Origin: Branchiostoma floridae
Taxonomy: Eukaryota; Chordata; Leptocardii; Amphioxiformes; Branchiostomatidae
Assembly (NCBI RefSeq): GCF_000003815.2
Contig: NC_049995.1
Span: forward strand, 3,840,330 to 3,904,329
Length of the DNA: 64,000 nt
Direction: 5' to 3'
In this document: positions 12,401-24,329 of the stretch, in pieces
How the letters are laid out: each line of letters begins with the position of its first letter
How positions within the stretch are numbered: position 1 is the first letter of the stretch
The notes under the pieces: generated by a model
What the model saw: only the letters and a program-made list of their open reading frames with translations
Database searches by the model: none
What the model was told of the DNA's origin: nothing
Program-made: the position numbers and the translations under genes

Positions 12401-13298
12401 CAAAAAAAAAAACGGGTTTACATAACATTTTAGAAGTTGATTGGTATAAATCACAAAATCCAGTTTCAGAATGATATAAGTACACGAGTTTGATACATAA
12501 CTCCATTCATAGTATCAATATTAACGTAATTACATGGTAATAAGATAGTTGAACTTGTTTCAGACAAGGAGGGTTGGGTCCCTTGTATTCCCATTATTGC
12601 ATATACCTGAGTCTTGACATAAGATGTATTTCATTGTATTCATCTGTCCTCAAGAAACCTATATATCTCCAATATGAAGTTTCTACCATGAAGTGACCAC
12701 AAAAGAACTATGTAATGTCTTTATTGATTATGCAAATATTAGGTATTAATTAGAATAACGCACATTTTGGTATATGCACCTGGCCAAGGGATATCTTCAC
12801 CTCCAACATGACTGTTTTTTCTAGTATTTAGGAACTGGTGCATTTACCCGTGTTTCTTAAGACTGGTACTTTACCAGTGTTTGTGTAGCATTTAGCAACA
12901 GATATATCAACTTGCGCGTAGATAGTGTTTATAATGAGAAACTATTATTCACGTGTGTTTTTGTTAGTGCTTTGGAAATGTTTCCAGCACAAGAAAGAAA
13001 ACACTGTGACAAATTGAAAACATATAGCTGACGTATTCCGTACCATAGACGGTGTTGATTTATACGTTCGCAGTAGCACTGTTTTTATGCCACCTCAGCT
13101 GTAAAAATTGTCTTTTTCATTTCAATGTCATGTTTGCACCGAACAATATGGTATCGACTTTCGAGATATGACATCTTACGGTACGGTAATAAGGTGCCAT
13201 ATAGGTACCAGGTAACACACCATATACGTTACTCCCCAGGTGCAGTATAGTACCAGGTAGCGCACCTGTAATATGTAGTAACCAGCTGCTCTTGGGGG

Positions 13299-13398
13299 NN
13301 NNNNNNNNNNNNNNNNNNNNNNNNNNNNNNNNNNNNNNNNNNNNNNNNNNNNNNNNNNNNNNNNNNNNNNNNNNNNNNNNNNNNNNNNNNNNNNNNNN
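13299..13398. other. Assembly gap of 100 N
   Basis: Exactly 100 undetermined bases, the usual placeholder for a gap of unknown size. Frames reported across it are meaningless. Confidence 0.99.
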
Positions 13399-13417
13399 GG
13401 GCGAGATCGCTGTCACA

Positions 13418-14078
13418 CCGGTATAACCGCCCTTCAGCGTAACACACCAGCATCTGTATCTTTATTTAGAATTTATATAGCCGGTAAACCGCCTTCTGCG
13501 TAACACACTAGCTTCTGCATCTCATCTGCATCTATATAGCCAGTAAAACCGCCCTTCAGGGCAATACACCAGCTTCCGTATCTGTATCTATATAGCCGGT
13601 ATAACCACCTTTAGGCGTAGCACACCAGCTTCCGTATCTGTATCTATATAGCCGGTATAACCGCCCTTCAGCGTAACACACCAGCTTCTGTATCTGTATC
13701 TGTAATCTATATAAACGGTATACCTGCCCTTCAGCGTAACACACCAGCTTCTGTATCTGTATCTATATAGCCGGTATAACCACCTTTAGGCGTAACACAC
13801 CAGCTTCTGTATCTGTATCTATATAGCCGGTATAACCGCCTTTAGACGTAGCACACCAGCTTCTGTATCTGTATCTATATAGACGGTATAACCGCCCTTC
13901 AGCGTAACACACCAGCTTCTGTATCTGTATCTATGCAGACGTCTAGACGTTATAGCCGCCCTTTGGCGTAGCACACCAGCTTCGCAGGCACGCGACGCGA
14001 CAAGCAGCTGGTTATATTACACTGAACGACCTGTCACACCTAATCTTTGCACATCTCGCTGCAAATTTTGTTAAAAAC
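13418..14078 (-). mobile_element. 5'-truncated LINE 3' end with amplified tail array
   Basis: On the minus strand, 13975-14078 matches the retrotransposon end at 44960-45055: 'tgtgcaaagattaggtgtgaca', then 'ataaccagctgct', then 'cgcgtgcctgcgaagctggt'. The tail that occurs about once at 45050-45105 is repeated here about ten times between 13418 and 13975 with a 53-60 bp period ('gctggtgtgttacgctgaag' then 'ccggctatatagatacagat'). This shows the array derives from the LINE terminus. Coding sequence is limited to the extreme carboxyl end. Confidence 0.75.
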
Positions 14079-14804
14079 TATCTTGTGAGAATGCACATAC
14101 TGCACTTGATGGCAACGAGTTCCACCATACAATAGTTCTGAGAAAGTGCGAATATTTGAACGAACCGATCCTTGTTGTCTACTTCCAAACAACAATAAAC
14201 TGGCGGTCCGTGCTCAGTGACTGGAACTGATTGCTTATTAATATTTCATACCATAAAATTGCGCCTGTCACCAATATTTGATTAACACCTGTGTGATCCT
14301 CCGATATTTGATATTGCAAATCTCTTAGAAATCCTATCTCAGAAAAAACTTAAGGCTAAAGAAGGGCAATTTGGGTCCAATAAAATAACAGGTGTAATAG
14401 CATGATAGCCGTTTATTGAAGATGTAATGTTCATACCAAGCCTTTTTGCGTGATTTATGTATGAGGGATTTCACGCAACAGGGCAGCCAAATGGCATAGA
14501 CATACCGGCGCAAGCCTTCCACATTCACACTGTACGCACCATATGTGGTCGTTAATACGACTCAACGGCCGTGAAAACATATATTCATCTTTAATCACTA
14601 GAAAATACAACGCGGTACATCTTATTATAGATTGCCGCTACCCGGTTGTGGAGTTGAATCAGGAATTGGATTTTTTTATCTTACCCCTGTGCGTAGAATG
14701 GTTTTGCCCAGATTCCGTGAGTCAGACAATCAGCGGCACGAGGCTGTAGTACGGAGCGTCTTGCCAGAGGCGAAGCATCGGCAGCATCGCAGGCGGTGGA
14801 AGCT

Positions 14805-15090
14805 AGAGACACTACCCCGCATTTCAGCAAACAGTAGCATACCAACACAACACTTCCACGTGAGTAAGTCAACATTTCTTTCCGTATCCTTCAAATTTTA
14901 GTTTGTGATAGAAAGGGATTTTTTAGGAATTACACATGTAGTACCATTGCTGTGTTGTATTGAATGTTCAGGTAGCAACCCCGCATTTCAGCAAACAGTA
15001 GCATACCGACATCCCTCTTCCACGTGAGTAACTCGGCATTTCTTTCCGTATCCTTCAAATTTTAGTTTGTGACAACAAGGGATTTTTTAA
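14805..15090. repeat. Tandem duplication, two copies about 170 bp apart
   Basis: The block 'ccccgcatttcagcaaacag' to 'gggattttttaaggaatta' occurs at about 14815-14935 and 14980-15105 with few differences, separated by a short unique segment. Confidence 0.85.
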
Positions 15091-15279
15091 GGAATTACCA
15101 TTGCTGTTTTGAATTGGATGTTGGTAGCGTTATGCCAAATGGGTGGTGTACTCTATATAACGGATATAGCGCAATACGTAGCGTGTGAGTATTTTGTTAT
15201 CTATTGCAGCTATAGCTACGTTATCTGGTTGCCATACGTATACTTCGTTAGATTTGTAATGATAACAGTGTATTCCCTG

Positions 15280-15490
15280 ATAGTAGAATATTCTGAGAGC
15301 TTGAAGAACGATTCCACGCAGCGACTTGAGAAATGTCGTCTGTTTTACATATGAATTGTGACTTTTGCGCTTTATAAAAACATTACAGAATCGGTTTTCC
15401 CTAATAGTGGAATACTCTGAGAGCTTGCAGAACGATTCCACACAGCGACTTGAAGTATTGTCATCTGTTTACATATAAATTGTGACGGCG
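15280..15490. repeat. Tandem duplication of about 105 bp
   Basis: 'tgatagtagaatattctgag' through 'catatgaattgtgac' (15278-15362) is repeated at 15398-15485 with about 85 percent identity by eye. Confidence 0.8.
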
Positions 15491-15804
15491 CTCTTACAAC
15501 TTATGACTAGGAAAAATATGTATAGAAGTATGTACATATGTTGGTAGCCACGTAAAGCAAGCCCTCGCGCAATACAAGAATCAGAATCAGTTTTTCAATG
15601 TATATATCCTTCAGTCATGCAAACGTTGGAACTGTGGTATAACAATGTATTGGATCTATACCGACCTCTAGGCGCTGGAAATGACTTTTACTTCACCAAT
15701 ATCTAAAGTCAGAACCAAAAGTCATATCTCAGCACACGCGCGTGCAAAATCGATCCCAGCGTGGCCTATATATTGATTTTGCGGGTAATATCGTTATATC
15801 TATT

Positions 15805-16225
15805 GTATAAATCTTTCTTAGGGCTGATACTACTATTGGCTATTGTTTGATATGCATTATTAATATACCAAGTTGTGATATTTTGTAAATCTTTTTTTTT
15901 TTAGTTTTTGAATCGGTCAGAATTTTAATAGTGTACAAATGCCAACGTGGACGTTATGAATTTCGCTAATACATTTGTAAAGTAAGCAAATATATGTTAT
16001 AGTTTATTGGTGAAAAACCACTTGCGGTCCAATCTTTAGGGCTGATTCAGCTATTGGCTATTGTTCCATGTGCACTATTGACACTAATTATAAGTTGCGA
16101 TATTTTAAAAATCTTCAAGAAATGCCGTAAACATTCGAATTGGTAAGCCTTTTACAGCGTAGACGTTATGAATTTCGTTAATACAATTAAGTAAGCATAT
16201 TGGCAGAAAGCCACTTGCGGCACAA
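15805..16225. repeat. Tandem duplication of about 220 bp
   Basis: Two diverged copies share 'agggctgat', 'ctattggctattgtt', 'gacgttatgaatttcg' and 'ccacttgcgg'. Copy one runs from about 15818 to 16030 and copy two from about 16037 to 16218. Confidence 0.75.
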
Positions 16226-16539
16226 AGCTGAATTCAGGTTTTTGACAAAGCTTATTGAAAATGAAAATGAGCGTTTGGCTTTGAATCACTCGTAATGACA
16301 AAAAGTATTCCATCCTACTTTCTTTTGAATCGTTATATGTTAATATCCTTAAGATCCCTGGAGATACAATTTATGTGTGCGTGGCAAAATCGTCTTAAGG
16401 CTGCCCGGAGAAGCATCTCAGTGGACAGGTGTACTCTTAAGGCGTGAAACCTGCAGGTATAAACCGAGACAAAATTAATAACTTGGCGGTAATCAATGGC
16501 CCGTATCTGATTACGAGTAATATAGCTATCCATCAAAAG

Positions 16540-16830
16540 TTATTCATCCGAAGGAAAGATAAACAAGAGCTATCTAACACCCAAAATTGTGACCATTGCT
16601 TGTTCAGAACGCAAGATATAAAAACCGAAAGCTCCACTGCCAAGAGAAGCCGCTAAGGGGCCCGAAATTTAATCATTTTCAACTTTTGTGACACCTCACC
16701 AAAAAAACAAACAAATATGAAACTAATCCTTCCAGCCGTTCTTGAGTTATCATGTTGACAGACACACTGAACACGCAGCTGCAGGGACACATAGACACAC
16801 AAACGCTAGTGACAAATATAACCTCCATGA
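16540..16830 (+). repeat. Dispersed repeat family C, copy 1
   Basis: Contains 'agctatctaacacccaaaatt', 'ccaagagaagccgctaagggg' and 'ttcttgagttatcatgttgacagacacac'. A relative lies at 25305-25500, and 'rnccrttcttgagttat'-type tails also occur at 61440. It resembles a non-autonomous element ending in a CA-rich tail. Confidence 0.55.
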
Positions 16831-17521
16831 CATTTCATGGATGTAACCATAACTGTACACAATCTAGCTCTGTCCCGGGACGTATAGTGAATATGCTGGA
16901 CTCCATGCTACAGCGTGGCTGGTAAATGAGTTGTTTGTATTTATTCATAACCAGTCAACTGTCAACAATAACTAGACACCTTTTATCCTCCGACTAGCAT
17001 GGTACGTCAGTTACAATGTGTTATCAGACATGTACAAGAGTTGTTGTCTTGTAGTTAGAGTAGCATTCATCACAGTTTCTGTTGGATGTTAGGTCATAGT
17101 TGCATCAGAATTTCGTCCGTTGCGACACAACATTTGGAAACTATAGACTCAAGATAATTGTTATAAATGAGAACACGACCGTATACTTCACGTAATGTCG
17201 AAGCGGCGACAAATTTATCCCGCAAATCTTTTACGGGCAACCTGTTCTATATCATTATAGACTTACTACATTGATACATAGGGATGGAGAGCAAGCACTA
17301 GTTAGTATGGAGACATAACTACAATGCAAGTGTACAAGATATCCGTATATAAGACATCATTTGCACTATTTTACGACGAAGCATGTATACATTTACGTAG
17401 AATAAAAATACATCTCCCAGCGTTTTAATTTGTGCAAACAGTTTTATATACAAACATCATTGAATATTTATTATTTAATAGTCGGTTAATATCATAAATA
17501 TCCACATATATGCCCTTCACC

Positions 17522-17815
17522 TTCCTGTTTTTCGGGACTGTGTAAACTCAACGTGAATCATCTTGTCTTAAGACTACTACTTACTGTCTTTTTCGGGACT
17601 ATACTCAACGTAAATTATATATTTAAGACTATTATTTACTGTCTTTTTCGGGACTGTAAACGCAACGTGAATTATCTTTTTTTTTAAACTTCTATTTACT
17701 GTCTTTGTCGGGACAGTAAATTCAACGTAAATCATCCTTTTTTCAAAACTACTACTTACTGTAAACTCAACGTGAATTATCTTATTTTCAAGACTACTAC
17801 TTACTGCCCTTCAAG
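17522..17815. repeat. Tandem repeat, five copies of about 55-62 bp
   Basis: The unit is roughly 'tttttcgggactgtaaactc' then 'aacgtgaatcatctt', then 'aagactactacttactgtc'. The last copy lacks the 'tttttcggga' part. Copies are clearly diverged. Confidence 0.85.
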
Positions 17816-17824
17816 TTGCCTGGT

Positions 17825-20800
17825 GTCGTGACCCTATCATAAATTCTTGTCTCCGGCCCTGTTGCATGTGTCCAACACCCTGCACGGCACTAAGTACCCG
17901 GCACGCCATCTGTCTAGGACAGACATAAAATATTTACGCGCTTAAGTCACTTTTCTTGTCAGATTGTGCGCAAAGGAAACCATTTTGTCATCGGCTTTAC
18001 TGAATGGCTGTATATCAAACGTTGGCTAGACTGTTGGCCATTTGATACCAGAACTTTTTGTTGTGTTTTTGTTATCAGGCCATGTTGATTTGATTATATG
18101 GGTGACATCCTCTGGGAACCCCTAAACTGGTGCGAGCGTGCGAATATAAAGAAGTTAAGCCATAAAAAAAGTTGCCTTCATTATGGAATAAAAGTGGTCA
18201 GAGCTTTTTGACGATGACATAACACACAGAATATAGTATGCCGACATAGATTTTTCATTATCATTCTTTCATAGAAAAACACTTCTCATAGACATTTTCA
18301 TACTCCTGTCACATTGCGCAAAAATGTATCGGATGACGAGTCTGCGAGCTCTAAATGACATCTTCGGCTGCAGTAATAAGTCCGATCCTACCTCGATCAG
18401 CGCGCGATTTTTAGTGATCGTCGGCGACTTTTTGTTAGTCGCTCGATGCTCACTGTGCAACTAGTTCTTAACATCAGCGATAAGGCTCATTATCATAGAT
18501 ATATTCTTAGGCGATTGCCCGAGCCTCACTCAATGTGACAGAGACGGTTTTCGGACGAAAAATACGCGCGATCCTCTGCAGATCTTAAAATCGATCGACC
18601 TTCCAGCGATCGCGAAGTACGCCTGAAGATAGTCGACAATGTGACAGGGGCATTACAGCTTTGGTAGCGAAGGTCTCTATCTGACGTCTTGCGCTGCCTG
18701 GACACACTGACACGGTTATAATTCCATCAAGCAAAACAGACAAACTAAAAACCCACCACCCCCTGAAAAAGGACATCTACGTTGAACGACAAAGCCCATT
18801 TCTAGTCGAATCCAATATACTCCTCCTCTTTGCACTCTATTCTTCAAAGCCAGTCTCTATTAGCTAGCTTCCAGATCTTGCAAAACACTTAAGGAGAAAA
18901 TATCTATATCCGCAATTCAGCTGTTATAACACAGGCAAGGTCTGATTAAGGCTGTCCTACAGACGTACAAGGGTCATTATTTTGCCGCTAAAGTTATTAA
19001 GTTGTAGGATTGCTGCAAGATTGCGCGCAATCGCCTAGTGATTGTAGTGTAAGCTGGGCAATATGTTAAGTCGTGCAATATCGGACGGTTAGATTAGACT
19101 GGGTGCTCTATTTCAAACACTGGCAAAGATAGGGAATGAAGTAGAAATGTTTGGTTGTGGCTAGGTACATGTAGGAACTCAAGCAATCACCGGCGGTTCA
19201 ATACAATCATGTGTACTCATTAACCAATGAAGCAATTAAGCATACCATATCAGAATTGTGAAAAGAGTTATATATAAAGACATATATAAAGACATCAAAA
19301 TACACAAAATGTCAAAATAAGATTCATGGGCATGATTTGTGTATATTTCTAGGTATACATTTTTATTTTTCGTTTCTTATGACATCCCATCGGGTTGGAA
19401 ATGTGACCTAAGACTAAGCAAACATTGATACTTAAAAACGCAGAAGAATTTATCGCCTTCTTGTGCAAGAACTTTTGAGTTACACCCCATGTTATAGTAT
19501 TGCATATGACTAGATGATTGAGTAAAGGTAGACTAGTCTGTAAAATGTTAAAGAAATGCTAGTGTAAATATTTTATAATGTTTTTAGTTGTGTATATTTA
19601 GTCGTATGTTATATGGTGATACAAGTGGGTAGATGAGTATCTTTGAATGTTTTGTAATTTATGACTTGTGAATAAAATGTGTGGGGGGGGGGCTTCTGAG
19701 TTACATCCCACAAACACACATAGATCAACCAAGACGCCGACGATCTCATCGGTATAACAGCCCTCACGTCCGCCCAGGATAACGCTCCTGCCACGGGCAG
19801 CTCGTTTTTCTCCCGCTCGGTGACAAAAAGTCGAACTGTAACCGGTGCCCTGAGGACTGATCTACTGGCAACTAAGGATTTGTATCTTCTAGGGAAATGT
19901 TCATTCCAGACACATGCGTATACGGGTAGCCATAACGTTGTGTGCAAAAGATAGAACAACCTCCTTATATAGGTGCTACACTTGTTATAAACAATTCCTC
20001 CTGAAACATAAGGATACGTATGAACAAAAATATTACCATCTTCGTCATATTTTCATGCTTTTATTGTGTATTATGAAAAAAGCTCGTTCCTTTCTTTAGT
20101 CTTTTGAAACATAGATACGTTGTCATAATGCTACAATGATAGATTATTTGAATTCATAAAGCAATGAACGTAATTATATCTATAAGGAATGATTATATTT
20201 GCATTCATAAAACAATAAACGTAATGAAATTAATACGAAATCAATAGATTCTACCTCTGTTTTATAAATGTAAAGTGATGAACGTATGAGATATGAATCC
20301 TGGAGCATCCCTACTGTGTCATCATCCGTTCCATGATCCCATTCAAAATCCTATCAAGATGAACACGTGTTATGAACGCCAAGAGATAAAGCCATGCCCC
20401 TGCTGCGCTCGTGCGTTAGTAACATAGCTTCTCCTGATAGAATATCGGATGCCTCCGGGAAGATGTAGGAATTCCAATGCCTTCTAGGAAGATGCAGACA
20501 TTCAAAACACCCGTTGGAACATTCCATCACCTTCTTTATACACTTCCAAATGGAAAAAATCCTGAGGGAGTCTATCATTTACTCTACTACTGTATTTGTA
20601 AAACGGGCCATTTGTAAGTCCTCCTCAACCAGGAGGATTCGGAACACTGTGTCTTCTTTGTCATTTTCAACACAGATACAAAGCGGGTCTATATTACTAT
20701 GCAATTTAGGGCACAGCTCTCATTATTCAATCATTTTATTATGTACATTCTGTTCGCCATTATACTTTCTATTTTTATGTCGTCATTATACTTTCTCTAG

Positions 20801-20890
20801 ATGAACTTGAAGTTTCCATTTGGTATCTCAATCTACATAGGAATTATCTATCGGATGCGGAAAACATATCATCCGAGCATAAGACAATGT
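17825..20890. other. Mostly unique non-coding sequence
   Basis: Region 18280-18780 is locally GC-richer with several short minus-strand frames but no domain. Region 19700-19900 holds one protein-like minus-strand stretch, listed separately. A G-run lies at 19682-19691. Confidence 0.4.
19700..19900 (-). other. Weak exon candidate on the minus strand
   Basis: An open minus-strand frame spans 19609-19959. The interior reads VRLFVTEREKNELPV and then ALSWADVRAVIP, with CpG-rich, balanced codon use unlike the surrounding AT-rich DNA. The phrase VTEREKNELPV loosely recalls the start of the TDP-43 amino-terminal domain, but the similarity is short and the rest does not follow. Several AG acceptors lie upstream (after 'cctcag' and 'ggttacag'), yet no strong donor can be fixed. 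It may be a relic exon or chance. Confidence 0.15.
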
Positions 20891-20894
20891 AAGT

Positions 20895-21475
20895 CGTTCA
20901 ACATTACCAAGCACATGTACAATGACGTTCCTGAGTAGAGACGACAATGTTGGGCTACGATTGCAGCCCTGTCTAACACTCCACTCGGTTGCATGCAGAT
21001 GATAGCGCTAAACTACACGAGGTTTGACATACATCAGACAAAGCAGAGTACCATCAAAGATTCAAGCAATGGCTGTCATTTTCAAAAGCAAATGCAACGT
21101 ATGGAAAGTATTTGGTGACTTTCTTTTCCATTTTCGATGGAAAAAACATATTAACATCATTCGCGTATAAGAGGTATGATACAGATACGTTTTGTAGACA
21201 TGCATTACAAGGACGTTCCTGGATGGACAAGACCACGTTGGGCTACGATTGCAGCCCTGTCTAACACGCCTCACGGTTGCATGCAGATGATAACGCTAAC
21301 ACTACACGATGTTTGCCATATATCAGACACAGCAAAGTAACATAAACCATTAAGCAAGTAACATCAGAGATTCAAGCAATGGACACTGGCTGTCAATTCC
21401 TCATGTTAAAGCAAGTGCAACGTCCGGGCAATACCTAGTGATTTCCTTTTCCATTTTCGGTGCAAGACACCCAGC
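20895..21475. repeat. Tandem duplication of about 285 bp
   Basis: The block from 'acgttcctg' through 'ttgggctacgattgcagccc', 'ggttgcatgcagatgata' and 'gattcaagcaatgg' to 'ttccattttcg' occurs at about 20920-21140 and 21205-21465. Short minus-strand frames inside it are repeat by-products. Confidence 0.85.
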
Positions 21476-21479
21476 ATTA

Positions 21480-23195
21480 CAGTATCCCAATCGGCTATGG
21501 ACTCCTTTGACTGCTTCATGGCAATGGCAGGCAGTGGGATCCTATTCAAGTCTTATGAACTTCAATTTCCATCTTCCATGAAAATATATCAAAGTAACAC
21601 ATTGGGCCCTATATATAGGTATAGGCACCAGCCTGAAGATTTAATATATACATACACTTTGCTATTTTATGCTGGACGACCTAGTACTTACTGATAAGGT
21701 CATTAATCTTCAATGAGCCAATCAACGTTACTATCAACATAGTTTCATTATTTAGCTTAACCAGACGCCAAGCATCACCATAGGATTTTAGACAACTACA
21801 CACTAGTTAAAGACGTTATTACGCCTGACACATTTTTGAAAGCTTTACTCTTCCACCCCATCTTCAAGCAGAACTGATTGAATGTGATGGGGAAGAAAAT
21901 AACAAGTTGCTCTACCGTGACCTGAAAAGCGTTGAAAAGTCGGAACCCTTAATGGTTCCTGCTTGCTAAATGACCACAGCTAAGTGCTGCAAGCAATAAA
22001 GGCAACAAAATTGCCCCAGTTTCAATTTTTGCCCACTCAGCTATATTTCTGGTACACCGGTGGTAAATTGGTCAAAGTAGAAAGTCTGCTAAGTGTTCGC
22101 CAGGAGAATTTGTTCGCTCGTTTTTGTAGCTCCTCTAATGGCCATGTGTCCTCCAAAACATAAACCTGGAGCGATATACTTGCGAGAGTGTGTCTAGTAC
22201 AGTATCTGACTGTGTATGGCTGTAGGAATGAATTTTAGAGCTGTAATACTATGAGTGACGCATTCTAACCTGCGTGTAGCATTTTAACTTGTACACAGTG
22301 TCACACACATATATATATCCTTGTATTTTATGCCTATGGTAATATATTTCAAAGCTGTGTTCATGATTTTTCATCTTATAAAACATTTACTATTACATGA
22401 TAATTTCGTAAGATTTCTAAATCAAAACTCCAAACTAAAAGTGGAAAAAAAAACGTTTTTAAAAAGTGTTATTTTTTCTATCGGTAGTTTGAAAAGCTAA
22501 CAGCCAATTCAGGCTACGAATACCGTTTTATTGGACCGCGCAGGCATATATAGATAAGGTATACGGTCTGTTTGGTCATGATTGATCTTGTTAACACCCC
22601 TGTCCTAAGGGTTCAGTCATATCACCATTCATATTGTCAGTGCGAGATATCTGTACGTCAAAGCTTTGGCGAAGTCTCTATTTAGGGTGAAGGATTTGTG
22701 TGATGGATTCTGTGTGTACTCCATGAGAGTTCTGTACATTCTATGTACTCAGACACAATATATCAAGTTACTTGAAGATGAACAAGTTACGTGACCGTGT
22801 GCGTAAATAGCAAGATTCAACTTTAAAAAACTACAATACTTTTTTTCTGACCGACAAAACAATAATTTTATGTGAAGGTAGAAGCTCACAGTCAGTAGTG
22901 TTTCATATGTCCTTGGTTTTACATGTCCTTTTATATTGCATGATGCGCACAAAATGTACAGCACCTTGGTTTAGTGAGAACACCCATAGCATCGCTGATA
23001 TTCAATTATCTCGATATAAAATCATATGACTTAACCTTATAGGATAGCAGTGTTGTATGATTTATGACTATTAAGGACCGTGTTCGGCTACGCATTGAAT
23101 CGCTTCCACCATAAACTTACATACATGAATGTTTTCTGCGTGACAAATATACATATTCTCGTCACGCTTTAGCCATTTACCTTCTCAAGCGTATT
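21480..23195. other. Non-coding sequence
   Basis: No gene or clear repeat copy was recognised. There is a short (AT)-type tract at about 22307-22318. Confidence 0.4.
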
Positions 23196-23269
23196 GTTAT
23201 GTTTTCCACCGTGCAGCCTTTGCCACATTTCAAGTTATCTTTATTGTTTTTGGGTGTATCTGTCTGTAT

Positions 23270-23500
23270 GTGTATGTCAATATCTGATCTTTGGTATGTG
23301 ATCAGAGGTCGGGAAGACGAAGGTCAAGGTCAATTCTGCGCCCTAGCATGCGACCTTGGTACTGCAGCATAATTTCCATTTTCTTTATTATTTTTTTTTT
23401 GTGGCAATTAGCTTTTGATGTAAGGAAGATGTGGTGCATGTTTGCCCCCCCCCCCCCCTAGCAGCTTGCTCTGGAACTGCAGGGTCGTTTTTGTCAAAAT
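23270..23500 (-). repeat. Dispersed repeat family D, copy 1
   Basis: Reverse-oriented relative of 61190-61575. Shared blocks are 'gggaagacgaaggtcaaggtcaatt' and 'ctagcagcttgctctggaactgcaggg' (compare the reverse at 61203-61235). A run of about 15 C lies at 23444-23458. A short piece also recurs at 47893-47960. Confidence 0.6.
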
Positions 23501-23778
23501 ATTGCAAGGAGAATAACGGAACAAATGAACGACAGATTTCCAGGTTATTTTTTTCTGTCAGTAAGAACATCTGTTAGCCTGATTATCCCATCAGAAAACA
23601 TTGACATCTTTGGGCACATGTCTATAAAATAGTTGAGTCAATAACCCAAAGACATAAGTACGTCGGTAAAACTGTGTTTTCTGTCAATGAAGCTTTGCCC
23701 ATATAACCTAAACGTACCTATCAGGGAATGAGCCATTGCTTCAGTAGCTATCACGGGAAGCCTGCCTGTAGGCATTAT

Positions 23779-23888
23779 TAGCCTGGCATCCAGCCGAAAT
23801 ATAGCTCTCGAGTCTCTTCTCTCCTCTTCGCAATTACGAAGAGGAGAGAAGAGACTCGGGAGCTATGCTACGGCTGGATACCAGGCTA
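23779..23888. mobile_element. Hairpin MITE of 110 bp with 8-bp target duplication (hAT-like)
   Basis: The element is a nearly perfect hairpin. The ends are TAGCCTGGCATCCAGCCG and, read inward from the right, TAGCCTGGTATCCAGCCG. The inner stem is a pyrimidine-rich arm (ctcttctctcctcttcg) pairing with its purine complement around a loop of about 6 bases. Both sides are flanked by the identical octamer GGCATTAT (23771-23778 and 23889-23896). An 8-bp target duplication is typical of the hAT superfamily. The element is too short to code and must have moved in trans. Confidence 0.85.
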
Positions 23889-24277
23889 GGCATTATCAGA
23901 TCTGGCGGTGAAAGCCTGCACGCTGTCTGGGGACCTCGTGGCTTGATTTGACACTACAAGAGCTGAACAAGACTGAAAGTTGTAATTAGTGCCGCGCAAC
24001 ACCGACAGTTAGAGCGATTGGTCCCTGTAGGCGGTAGACAGAGAGTGTATGAAGTGGAGCTGCCTTGAGGGTGGTAACAATTGAGTCCCCGGTGTGACTG
24101 TTCCTAACAAATCCTCACAACAACTTTCCACTGTGTACGGTTCCATAAATGTTTGAACATTTTGAAAATAACGATTTAACTTTCTTATGACATAATCATT
24201 GTCTTCAAGATAACTGATGAACTAGTTGGTCAGGACACGTCAACCTCTGGAGGTTCGACGTGAGCAATGGGTGTGAA

Positions 24278-24325
24278 TCTGTATCGGTATCTATATAGCC
24301 GGTATAACCGCCTTTCGGCATTCTA
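24278..24325 (-). repeat. Single LINE-tail repeat unit
   Basis: 'ctgtatcggtatctatatagccggtataaccgcc' matches the 13.4-14.0 kb array unit. It is an isolated copy. Confidence 0.65.
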
Positions 24326-24329
24326 ACTT

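Larger units (their letters stand above)
12243..13417. mobile_element. TGT...ACA inverted-repeat element flanked by CCGG (Ginger-like, non-autonomous)
   Basis: A perfect 19-bp terminal inverted repeat bounds the segment: TGTGACAGCGATCTCGCCC at 12243-12261 and its reverse complement at 13399-13417. CCGG lies directly outside both ends (12239-12242 and 13418-13421), and the array unit resumes to the right. TGT...ACA termini and 4-bp targets with a CCGG preference are, to my knowledge, features of Ginger1 transposons. No integrase or transposase frame is visible, so this would be a non-autonomous derivative. The assembly gap inside it makes its true length unknown. Alternatively the two ends may be part of a larger inverted duplication. 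Confidence 0.5.

Noticed and set aside
13117-13453. Frames spanning the N gap
   Set aside because: Their length depends on undetermined bases.
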